This document shows positions 1 through 5,034 of a DNA stretch of 5,034 bases, piece by piece. The stretch lies in NCBI GenBank assembly GCA_001796155.1, contig MGLU01000071.1:6593-11626 (forward strand), in the 5' to 3' direction. Each line of letters begins with the position of its first letter. The stretch's first letter is position 1. This DNA comes from Chlamydiae bacterium RIFCSPHIGHO2_12_FULL_27_8 (GTDB lineage Bacteria; Chlamydiota; Chlamydiia; Chlamydiales; SM23-39). A program made the translations under genes and the position numbers. The notes below the pieces were generated by a model. It saw nothing but the letters and a program-made list of their open reading frames with translations, had not been told where the DNA came from and ran no database searches.

Positions 1-988
1 TTTCAACATTTTCATCATAAATGCATTGTAAAAAATTTAAATCTGAACCCAAATGATACGCTAAAATTGGAATCATTTGAGCGGCACCATACCCATAAAA
101 CTTATCTTCTTTATTTAAATCTATTTTATTTAAAAGAGCATCTATCAATATTTTAAAAATTTTATAACTTTTTTTAATCACTTCAGTTGTCATTGGTTGA
201 AATATTATTTTTTTTTGATTAATAATTTTATTTTTTTTCTTCTTAAACACAAACATCATAGTGCCACCCCAAAAATTATAGTTAAATACATGATCTATAT
301 ACTGACAGCCACATAGATGAATCATTTCCATAAAAGAAGCCACTGAAAAATACTGTAAATGTTGATGAAAAATTTGATCAAAACGATGGTTATTAATCAA
401 AGTATCTAAAGAAGGAACTTCCACAAAAAATATTGCATCATCTGAAGAATTATTTACTATTAATTCCAAAACACTTTTTGGATTGGTAATATGTTCAAAA
501 GTATGAGCAGATATAACTATATTAGGTGAAGCTAAAAGATCTTTTTTAAAATTTACATTTTCAATAAATTTACCAATAACATTCACATTATCAACTATAT
601 TATTTTTTTTCCAAATAGGATCTATTCCATATAAAATTTTTGCATGAGAAAAAAGTTTTTTAATTAGATATAAATCATTACACCCCAAATCTAAAGCAAC
701 ATTAAACTTTCTATTTTCAACATTCTTAACAATAAAGTTATAAAGAAAATCATTACCAAATCTAGCAATCTGACTCTTAGAACTGCGAAAAGTATAAGTT
801 TTATCATATATTAAATCTGGAGAAAGAAAATTTTCTAATTGCCCATGTCCACAATTTAAACAATATAGTAATCCTTGATCAAATACTTCTGATTTTGTTT
901 GTTTTGAAACAAAAATACCTGTCAAAGGTAATTTGGGTAAATTTATTATTTTTTCTAATGCACTATTTAAACAAATGTTACATTGCAT
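1..988 (-). CDS. Sugar C-methyltransferase, SAM-dependent, zinc-motif type (3' end cut by window edge)
   Basis: The 329 readable residues have the three-part layout of TylC3/NovU/TcaB9-like sugar C-methyltransferases, which transfer a methyl from SAM to a carbon of a keto-deoxysugar nucleotide in the cytoplasm. A small zinc-binding head has C3-x2-C6 and C43-x2-C46, followed by GHGQL. The Rossmann core has a SAM motif LDLGCND (99-105), an acidic residue D123 after the second strand, and AHTFEHI (161-167). The family block EVPSLDTL (190-197) leads to IFHQHLQYFS (206-215). The C-terminal domain begins with FYGYGAAQMIPILAYHLG (297-314), typical of this family. The ATG at 988 is chosen because the zinc motif starts immediately after it. 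There is no strong Shine-Dalgarno, but a promoter lies 26 bp upstream. Oddities are HQH where many members have HEH, LGCNDLYL where GSNDG is usual, and a lysine-rich linker at 249-260. The family call is firm; the exact substrate is unknown. Confidence 0.88.
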   Translation of the reverse strand, partial: MQCNICLNSALEKIINLPKLPLTGIFVSKQTKSEVFDQGLLYCLNCGHGQLENFLSPDLIYDKTYTFRSSKSQIARFGNDFLYNFIVKNVENRKFNVALDLGCNDLYLIKKLFSHAKILYGIDPIWKKNNIVDNVNVIGKFIENVNFKKDLLASPNIVISAHTFEHITNPKSVLELIVNNSSDDAIFFVEVPSLDTLINNHRFDQIFHQHLQYFSVASFMEMIHLCGCQYIDHVFNYNFWGGTMMFVFKKKKNKIINQKKIIFQPMTTEVIKKSYKIFKILIDALLNKIDLNKEDKFYGYGAAQMIPILAYHLGSDLNFLQCIYDENVE

Positions 989-1013
989 GTTTTCGCTATT
1001 TTAATTGCATCGA

Positions 1014-1042
1014 ATTTTATTAATAGTTAATATTTTACTCAA
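1014..1042 (-). promoter_or_regulatory. Sigma70-like promoter for the left C-methyltransferase
   Basis: Read on the minus strand, TTGAGT (1037-1042, 4/6 to TTGACA) is separated by exactly 17 bp from TAAAAT (1014-1019, 5/6 to TATAAT). Transcription would start near 1007, giving a leader of about 19 nt before the ATG at 988. The -35 box lies inside the decayed methyltransferase relic. AT-rich DNA produces such matches by chance, so this is a prediction supported mainly by spacing and position. Confidence 0.42.
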
Positions 1043-1224
1043 GTATTTTTATTTCATTAACTAAAGCAGGACATATAAATTTAAAAAATGCCGATAATTT
1101 AAAAGCTCTTTTAGCAAAATATTTTGAAAACGTTTTCATATTCTCAATGAACGATGAATTAGTTCATACAGGCTTTTATCCTATGGCTAACTACATTTTA
1201 GGAATGTGCGTAGGAATAAAATAG
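1027..1224 (+). pseudogene. Relic of a SAM-dependent methyltransferase, C-terminal tail only
   Basis: One plus-strand frame is open from just after a TAG at 1024-1026 to a TAG at 1222-1224, about 65 codons, with no ATG until 1147. Its translation contains [20 protein letters not shown] (1066-1125) and then [20 protein letters not shown] (1129-1188). I recognise this as the conserved C-terminal end of a family of class I SAM-dependent methyltransferases from polysaccharide loci, usually reading GHINCK...[22 protein letters not shown]. The N-terminal Rossmann domain is missing: the sequence to the left belongs to a gene on the other strand. The relic has no plausible start and cannot make a working enzyme. 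The tail frame is undamaged, which suggests recent truncation. Its stop is 2 bp from the convergent stop of the transketolase C-subunit. Family recognition is from memory; the truncation is visible directly. Confidence 0.75.
1125..1138. repeat. 14-bp perfect palindrome inside the methyltransferase relic
   Basis: TGAAAACGTTTTCA is a perfect inverted repeat. It also fits the pattern of LacI/CcpA-family operators (TGWNANCGNTNWCA). It encodes the ENVF part of the conserved relic motif, so protein sequence alone can explain it. Nothing else suggests that it is a regulatory site. Confidence 0.3.
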
Positions 1225-1225
1225 A

Positions 1226-1235
1226 ATTATTGACC
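1226..1235 (+). repeat. Direct repeat, left copy (ATTATTGACC)
   Basis: This 10-bp sequence covers the last two codons and the stop of the transketolase C-subunit gene. It is identical to 3728-3737, which covers the start-codon and ribosome-binding region of the SDR gene. The two copies therefore sit at the exact borders of the three-gene block in the same orientation. The match does not extend beyond 10 bp on either side. Repeats of this length occur by chance in AT-rich DNA; only the position makes the pair notable. Confidence 0.4.
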
Positions 1236-2171
1236 AATTGTTTCTAAAACTTTTGTTTTTAATGTTTTTAAAATCACATCAACAAAATTTTCTGATGAAA
1301 AACCATTTTTTCTACATAAATTTTCATATGTATCGTATTCATGAATAAAATCATCTATAGCTATATGTTGATAATTTACATCATTTATTTCTTTTGTAGC
1401 ATCTAAAACATAATTATAAATACCATCAGATTTTGAAGCTTCTTCAACTACTAAAACATTTTTTGTTTTTGAAATACTTTCAATTACAAGATCTTTGTCG
1501 AAGGGTTTTATAGTAGGAAAATACAATACTTCCACACTAATGTTTTTATTTAATAAATATTTTCCGGCTTCTAATGCAGGTTTTAATTGGTACCCTATAA
1601 CAACAATTGTAAAATCATTTCCTTCTGTTACTCTAATACCTTTACCAACAATAATATCTTCTTTTTTAAACTCTACATCATGAGCATTATCAGCTATTCT
1701 AAAATAATTAATTAAACCATTATTATACGCTTGTTTAAATAAGATATTGAATTCCATGCAGCTAGCAGAAAAGAAAATATTTGCTCTTTTAAAATGTTTC
1801 ATTAAGGAAATATCTGCATAACAATGATGCGAACATCCTAACTGTGAATAATCAAAAGCTCCCCCAACTGAGACTAAATTTACGCCACATTTTTGATATC
1901 CAAAATCGAGTTTAATTTGTTCATAAGATCTTTCAATAAGAAATGGAGCAATTGTATGTACCACAGGTATTAAACCACTTTTATATAAACCTGCTGACAT
2001 TCCAACAATAGATGGTTCACAAATTCCAATATTATAATATCTATCCTGACAAGCTGTATTAAATTTTTGCAAAATACCATGACTTATATCACCAACCAAA
2101 ACCACTAATTTTGGATCTTTCAATCCCACTTCCACCATAGTATCAGCAAATTCTTGTCTAATTGTTTTCAT
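1227..2171 (-). CDS. Transketolase, C-terminal subunit (pyrimidine-binding and C-terminal domains)
   Basis: This 314-residue protein is the second half of a two-subunit transketolase, which moves a two-carbon ketol unit between sugars using thiamine diphosphate (ThDP). The pyrimidine-binding domain (about 1-165) shows VGDIS (26-30) and YYNIGICEPSIVGMSAGL (45-62), with the expected catalytic glutamate at E52. It continues with APFLIERSYEQIKLD (75-89) and a GAFDYSQLGCSHHCYADIS region (104-122), equivalent to the G-x-THQ-x2-ED loop. The C-terminal domain (about 180-314) has VVEEASKSDGIYNYV (241-255), the variant of the usual EEH...GG stretch, and the FIHEYDTYENL tail. The length fits stand-alone C-terminal subunits. 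The ATG at 2171 has AAGGA (2177-2181) 5 nt upstream, inside the preceding gene. The start overlaps the N-subunit stop by 14 nt, so translational coupling and equal subunit production are likely. The family also includes DXS-like and pyruvate dehydrogenase beta subunits, but the N-subunit partner points to transketolase. The physiological substrate is unknown. Confidence 0.92.
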   Translation of the reverse strand: MKTIRQEFADTMVEVGLKDPKLVVLVGDISHGILQKFNTACQDRYYNIGICEPSIVGMSAGLYKSGLIPVVHTIAPFLIERSYEQIKLDFGYQKCGVNLVSVGGAFDYSQLGCSHHCYADISLMKHFKRANIFFSASCMEFNILFKQAYNNGLINYFRIADNAHDVEFKKEDIIVGKGIRVTEGNDFTIVVIGYQLKPALEAGKYLLNKNISVEVLYFPTIKPFDKDLVIESISKTKNVLVVEEASKSDGIYNYVLDATKEINDVNYQHIAIDDFIHEYDTYENLCRKNGFSSENFVDVILKTLKTKVLETIGQ

Positions 2172-2940
2172 ATAATTCCTTAGCTATTTTTATCATTTCT
2201 TCTTCATTAGGTATTCTATGATGCCATTTTCCGTGACCTTCAATAAAACTTACACCTTTACCCTTTACAGTATTGGCTATTATGACTTTAGGTTTTCCAT
2301 CTAAATTGTATTCTAATTTTGAAAAAACATTTTCTAAATCATTAAAATTATGACCATCAATTTCATAAGTTTCAAAGCCGAAAGAATCCCATTTTTGTTT
2401 AAAAGGTTCTAATGGAAGAATTTGAGCAGCAGACCCATTATAATCTACTATTGCAACTAAATTTCCTAATTTTAAATTTTTAGAAACTAAAGCGGTTTCC
2501 CAGATTGTCCCTTCATGACATTCTCCGTCCCCTAAAAGGCAAATGACTTTATTAGTTTTTTTTTGTATTTTTAATCCCAAAGCTAATCCGGCCGCCATTG
2601 GAAACCCATGCCCAAGAGATCCTGTAGAAGCTTCGACACCAGGAACTTTTGTTACATCAGGATGACCTCCTAAAATTCCTCCTGACTTACTATATAATTT
2701 TAAATCTTTTTCAGAAACAAATCCGAACTTATTCAAAACTACATACAAAGCAGCAGCACCATGTCCTTTACTTAAAATAAAAAAATCTCTTAAAGAACTT
2801 TTGTAATTTTTAGGATCAATATTTAATACATGTTCATACAAATAATTAATAATATCTACTATTGAAAAAGAACTAGGAATATGTCCTTCTCTACTATTAT
2901 AAACAATATCTACAATTTTTTTTCTTAAATCAGAATTCAA
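2158..2940 (-). CDS. Transketolase, N-terminal subunit (ThDP/metal-binding domain)
   Basis: This 260-residue protein is the diphosphate-binding half of a split transketolase and needs the C-subunit encoded directly downstream. The visible active-site elements are REGHIPSSFS (17-26, the family's GHPGxS motif), ILSKGHGAALY-like residues around H60, GGHPD (91-95) and STGSLGHGFPMAAGLALG (105-122). The ThDP/metal motif starts with GDGECHEGTIWE (137-148) and closes at DYN with N168. HGKWHHRIP (236-244) and an acidic helix end the protein. No catalytic element typical of the N-half appears to be missing. The start ATG at 2940 has GAGG (2946-2949) 5 nt upstream, in the 12-bp gap after the SDR stop. 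Its last 14 nt contain the start of the C-subunit gene. Split transketolases occur in archaea, in sugar catabolic pathways and in polysaccharide clusters. Here the neighbours favour a role in glycan precursor synthesis (inference). Confidence 0.93.
   Translation of the reverse strand: MNSDLRKKIVDIVYNSREGHIPSSFSIVDIINYLYEHVLNIDPKNYKSSLRDFFILSKGHGAAALYVVLNKFGFVSEKDLKLYSKSGGILGGHPDVTKVPGVEASTGSLGHGFPMAAGLALGLKIQKKTNKVICLLGDGECHEGTIWETALVSKNLKLGNLVAIVDYNGSAAQILPLEPFKQKWDSFGFETYEIDGHNFNDLENVFSKLEYNLDGKPKVIIANTVKGKGVSFIEGHGKWHHRIPNEEEMIKIAKELYENN
2177..2181 (-). promoter_or_regulatory. Shine-Dalgarno of the transketolase C-subunit, inside the N-subunit gene
   Basis: AAGGA on the minus strand lies 5 nt before the ATG at 2171 and within the last codons of the N-subunit. 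It fixes the C-subunit start. With the 14-nt overlap it argues for two separately initiated proteins rather than a frameshifted single transketolase. Confidence 0.65.
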
Positions 2941-2952
2941 TATTACCTCAAT

Positions 2953-3729
2953 TTATTCTTGTTGAAAAAATGTTTTTCCTTGTCCACCATCTACTAAAAA
3001 AGCTGAACCAACGCAAAATGAAGCTAAATTAGAGCATAGAAAAGTAATAACTTCAGCTATTTCATCTGGCTTGCCAAATCTTTTTATCGCCATTCTTTCA
3101 TTTAAATATTTCTCTACAAAAGAAGGGTTGTTTTTATTCATTTCATCCCAATATCCGCCCTCTGTAAAAATAGCCCCAGGTAATATTGCATTTATTATAA
3201 TTCCATCTTTAGCTACATACCGACCTAAACTTCTTGTATATGCTACTAAAGCTGCTTTCGCAGCACAGTAAGTGGGACTACCCTGGTTTTCTAAAGCAGA
3301 AATAGAAGAAGTATGACAAATTCTTCCCCACTTTTTTTCTTGCATATATGGTATAATTAACCTATTGATTTCCATAGGCACTTCAAAATTAATTTTTTGA
3401 ACTTTTAGCCAATCTGCTGCTGAACAAAGTGGATTTTTTATATTTAAATTTCCACCTAAGTTATGCACAACAATGTCAGGGATCATATTTGATAAAATAA
3501 AAAAATCAATCAATTCTTTTACTTTATTAGGCTCTGTTAAATCAGCACAAAACATTCTATGCTTTGAACTATCATCTAACTCTTCTAACAAGTTATTTAA
3601 ATCGGATTTAGTTCGGCCATTTACAATTACACTAACACCTTCTCTTGCTAAGCACTTTGCAACTGATCTTCCAATCCCTCTTCCAGAAGCTGATATAAAA
3701 GCAATTTTATTTTCTAGTTGTAAATCCAT
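2953..3729 (-). CDS. Short-chain dehydrogenase/reductase (classical SDR, FabG-like)
   Basis: This 258-residue cytoplasmic oxidoreductase has the length and motif order of classical SDRs, which interconvert alcohols and ketones with NAD(P)H. The cofactor motif SASGRGIG (13-20) replaces TGxxxGIG. NGR (38-40) after the second strand hints at NADP(H) preference (inference). CADL (61-64) is the adenine-contact strand. HNLGG (89-93) stands where NNAG is usual. The catalytic residues are N114 (KINFE), S141 or S142 (HTSSISA), Y154 and K158 (YCAAK). ILPGAIFTEGGYW (182-194) and FLVDGGQGKTF (244-254) close the fold. The ATG at 3729 has AAAGG (3736-3740) 6 nt upstream and a promoter behind it. It is the first gene of the operon, 12 bp before the transketolase N-subunit, so it probably reduces or oxidises a sugar or sugar-nucleotide in the same pathway. 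A FabG role in fatty-acid synthesis is less likely in this context. The substrate cannot be read from the sequence. Confidence 0.9.
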   Translation of the reverse strand: MDLQLENKIAFISASGRGIGRSVAKCLAREGVSVIVNGRTKSDLNNLLEELDDSSKHRMFCADLTEPNKVKELIDFFILSNMIPDIVVHNLGGNLNIKNPLCSAADWLKVQKINFEVPMEINRLIIPYMQEKKWGRICHTSSISALENQGSPTYCAAKAALVAYTRSLGRYVAKDGIIINAILPGAIFTEGGYWDEMNKNNPSFVEKYLNERMAIKRFGKPDEIAEVITFLCSNLASFCVGSAFLVDGGQGKTFFQQE

Positions 3730-3737
3730 TATTGACC
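3728..3737 (+). repeat. Direct repeat, right copy (ATTATTGACC)
   Basis: This is the identical partner of 1226-1235. Read on the minus strand it is GGTCAATAAT, running from the SDR ribosome-binding site into the start codon. At the other border the same ten bases end the transketolase C-subunit gene. Confidence 0.4.
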
Positions 3738-3749
3738 TTTAAAACTAAA

Positions 3750-3778
3750 ATTCTATATCCTTCAAAATTAAATTTCAA
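3750..3778 (-). promoter_or_regulatory. Sigma70-like promoter of the SDR-transketolase operon
   Basis: On the minus strand, TTGAAA (3773-3778, 5/6 to TTGACA) and TAGAAT (3750-3755, 5/6 to TATAAT) are separated by exactly 17 bp. The predicted start near 3743 gives a very short leader of roughly 13 nt, just long enough to hold the AAAGG ribosome-binding site at 3736-3740. No operator or riboswitch-like structure is visible. This is the best promoter match in the window and it sits where a three-gene operon needs one. Confidence 0.55.
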
Positions 3779-3823
3779 ATTTTCAGAAAAAACTTTATAA
3801 AAAGTAAAAATATTCTTAATCTA

Positions 3824-3832
3824 TGTTATGAA
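3824..3832 (+). promoter_or_regulatory. Possible extended -10 element for the FkbM gene
   Basis: TGTTATGAA has an extended -10 TG one base before TATGAA (4/6 to TATAAT), 22 bp upstream of the ATG at 3855. No convincing -35 box lies 16-18 bp further up, so the call rests on the TG and the position in a divergent gap. Confidence 0.25.
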
Positions 3833-3854
3833 TTTTTAATAAAAGATTTTTTTG

Positions 3855-4952
3855 ATGAGCCGTTTAAAAAAAATAATTAAAAAAGTTTTAAATCTTATTT
3901 TTTCGACAAATGCAATTTATTCTAAAAATAATTTTAATGACCTTTTAAAAAACAATCTATTTAAACTACTTGATGTTGGTGCAACTGGAGGAATGGATGA
4001 AAATTGGGCAGAAATAAGTGACTTTTGCCATTATTTTACTTTCGATCCGGATCCAAGATCTAAAATCTTATCAAATTTTGCAAAACATACTAATTATAAC
4101 ATTGGTCTTTGGTCAAAAAAAGATCTAATATCTTTTAATTTAGCAAAGTATCCTCAAGCTTCATCAATCTATAAATTTAATAATGAAAATTTATCTTTGT
4201 TTCTAAATCATGAATGCCATCAAACTGTAAAAACTATAAAAATTCATGTAAATTCAATAGATAATGTTTTTAATGGAGAAAAAGTTGATTTCATTAAATT
4301 AGATGCTGAAGGCGCAGATTTAGAAATCCTTAAAGGTGCTGAAAACACAATTGTAAAAACATGTTTAGGTATCCAAATAGAAGTCTCATTTATTAATCGC
4401 CATATCAACGCTCCATATTTTTCAGAAATAGATGACTATCTAAGAAAACTTGGATTTTCACTGTTTTCAATTGAACCGGAAAAATGGATAAGAAAAAACA
4501 ACACTTTTTCAATAACAACTAATCCTCAATTAATTTGGGGAAACGCTATTTACCTTTTATCTAAAGAAAAACTGATAAATGTACTGTCAAATTTACCCAA
4601 AAGTGAAGCAGAAACAATATATTTGAAGTATATAATTTCTTTATTAATTTATAACTTTCATGATTATGCAATGGAAATTTGTGAAACTTTTAATAAATTA
4701 AATATCCTATCTGATCAGATATGCATAAACTCTAAAAAAATCATTCTAAACTCTCTTCCCAAGAGTTTTGCTTATTTATTAAAATTAGTATTCAGTATTA
4801 TCCTTTTTTCTAGCTGCTTACTTCTTTTTTTCGCTTTCAGTAAAATCAGAAAATCTTGTTTAAATTATTTGAAAAAATCTCTTATAAATTTATCTAAGTC
4901 TATACTGAACGTTTGTAGATATGGAGTAAATAATAGTTCTATAACCGGCTAA
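3855..4952 (+). CDS. FkbM-family SAM-dependent methyltransferase with C-terminal membrane segment
   Basis: This 365-residue protein (numbered from the ATG) has a full FkbM methyltransferase domain, a family that usually O-methylates sugars or secondary metabolites. SAM-binding motif I is LLDVGATGG (38-46), followed by FTFDPDP (61-67). The family signature VDFIKLDAEGADLEILKGAE spans 144-163. IQIEVSF (173-179) and the family-typical RHINAPYFSEIDDYLR and QLIWGNAIYL (225-234) follow. Beyond residue 240 comes a helical tail. It contains a hydrophobic stretch at about 305-328, long enough for one transmembrane helix, then a Lys/Arg-rich end suggesting a cytoplasmic C-terminus (inference). The frame also allows TTG at 3852, but the adjacent ATG at 3855 is preferred. 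Only a weak AAAGA lies upstream. The gene is divergent from the SDR operon and probably co-transcribed with the gene starting at 4987. The methyl acceptor is unknown. Confidence 0.88.
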   Translation: MSRLKKIIKKVLNLIFSTNAIYSKNNFNDLLKNNLFKLLDVGATGGMDENWAEISDFCHYFTFDPDPRSKILSNFAKHTNYNIGLWSKKDLISFNLAKYPQASSIYKFNNENLSLFLNHECHQTVKTIKIHVNSIDNVFNGEKVDFIKLDAEGADLEILKGAENTIVKTCLGIQIEVSFINRHINAPYFSEIDDYLRKLGFSLFSIEPEKWIRKNNTFSITTNPQLIWGNAIYLLSKEKLINVLSNLPKSEAETIYLKYIISLLIYNFHDYAMEICETFNKLNILSDQICINSKKIILNSLPKSFAYLLKLVFSIILFSSCLLLFFAFSKIRKSCLNYLKKSLINLSKSILNVCRYGVNNSSITG

Positions 4953-4986
4953 TTTTTTTTAAGATCTTTGCAAAATTTTTTATATT

Positions 4987-5034
4987 ATGAAAATCCTTAT
5001 AATCAGTTTTCATTTTTTTAATTTTTTCTTCAAT
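4987..5034 (+). CDS. Possible glycosyltransferase, first 16 codons only (cut by window edge)
   Basis: An ATG 34 bp after the FkbM stop opens a frame that reads MKILIISFHFFNFFFN and runs off the window. A short Lys-Ile-Leu-Ile-Ile-Ser-Phe beginning is the usual first beta strand of GT-B glycosyltransferases (family 4 type), which commonly follow in such loci. No Shine-Dalgarno is visible. The spacing and direction suit co-transcription with the FkbM gene. Sixteen residues are too few for a firm family call, and Phe-rich reading can arise by chance from T-rich DNA. Confidence 0.4.
   Translation, partial: MKILIISFHFFNFFFN

Noticed and set aside
1125..1138. Perfect palindrome TGAAAACGTTTTCA resembling a CcpA/LacI-type operator
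   Set aside because: It encodes conserved residues of the relic methyltransferase tail (Glu-Asn-Val-Phe), is not placed at any promoter, and nothing indicates a CcpA-bearing host.
1147..1224. Small plus-strand ORF of 25 codons starting at ATG 1147
   Set aside because: It is only the end of the longer open relic frame; the methionine is internal to a conserved family motif and no ribosome-binding site precedes it.
1495..1683. Plus-strand open frame of 62 codons
   Set aside because: It lies wholly opposite the transketolase C-subunit, which has clear motifs, and shows no recognisable protein of its own.
2158..2171. Frameshift splitting a single transketolase gene
   Set aside because: Both parts have complete domains, proper start and stop codons, and the second has its own Shine-Dalgarno; natural two-subunit transketolases have this layout.
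3071..3271. Plus-strand open frame of 66 codons
   Set aside because: It is antisense to conserved SDR sequence including the catalytic Tyr-Lys region and has no family features.
3473..3742. Plus-strand open frame of 89 codons
   Set aside because: It is antisense to the SDR N-terminal cofactor domain; its openness follows from low-stop antisense codon composition.
3732..3759. Plus-strand TTGACC...TATATC promoter-like pair for the FkbM gene
   Set aside because: The -35 overlaps the SDR ribosome-binding and start region, the -10 is only 4/6, and the start would be about 90 bp from the FkbM ATG.
4934..4960. Possible intrinsic terminator after the FkbM gene (AACCGGCT followed by eight T)
   Set aside because: The T-run is there, but no stable GC-rich stem precedes it; only a 3-bp GTT/AAC pairing can be drawn.

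Overview
The window is a strongly AT-rich stretch of bacterial DNA with tightly packed genes and Lys/Asn/Ile-rich proteins. It looks like part of a surface-polysaccharide (O-antigen or capsule type) biosynthesis island. The gene families present are a sugar C-methyltransferase, a two-part transketolase, a short-chain dehydrogenase/reductase (SDR), an FkbM methyltransferase and perhaps a glycosyltransferase start. This combination, the low GC and the compact spacing would suit an AT-rich marine bacterium such as a SAR11 or Prochlorococcus relative. No marker gene is present, so the taxonomic guess is weak.

Layout. Positions 1-988 (minus) hold an incomplete zinc-motif SAM-dependent C-methyltransferase that runs off the left edge. 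Positions 989-1226 contain no intact gene. They hold the decayed C-terminal end of a different SAM-dependent methyltransferase on the plus strand (1027-1224), and a sigma70-like promoter for the left gene. Positions 1227-3729 (minus) form a compact three-gene operon: SDR, then transketolase N-terminal subunit, then transketolase C-terminal subunit. The gaps are 12 bp and then a 14-bp overlap. A good sigma70-like promoter lies just upstream at 3750-3778. The 125-bp gap at 3730-3854 is divergent. Positions 3855-4952 (plus) encode an FkbM-family methyltransferase with a C-terminal transmembrane segment. At 4987 a further plus-strand gene appears to begin, probably a glycosyltransferase, cut off by the right edge.

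How the genes may work together (inference). The transketolase halves supply a complete thiamine-diphosphate two-carbon transferase and the SDR an NAD(P)H-dependent reduction. Together they could make or remodel an unusual sugar. The left C-methyltransferase could add a branch methyl to a keto-sugar, and the FkbM enzyme could O-methylate a glycan or sugar. The most notable points are the transketolase-SDR cassette, which I cannot assign to a known sugar pathway, a 10-bp direct repeat at its two borders, and the methyltransferase relic abutting it. The last two suggest that the cassette was exchanged as a unit.
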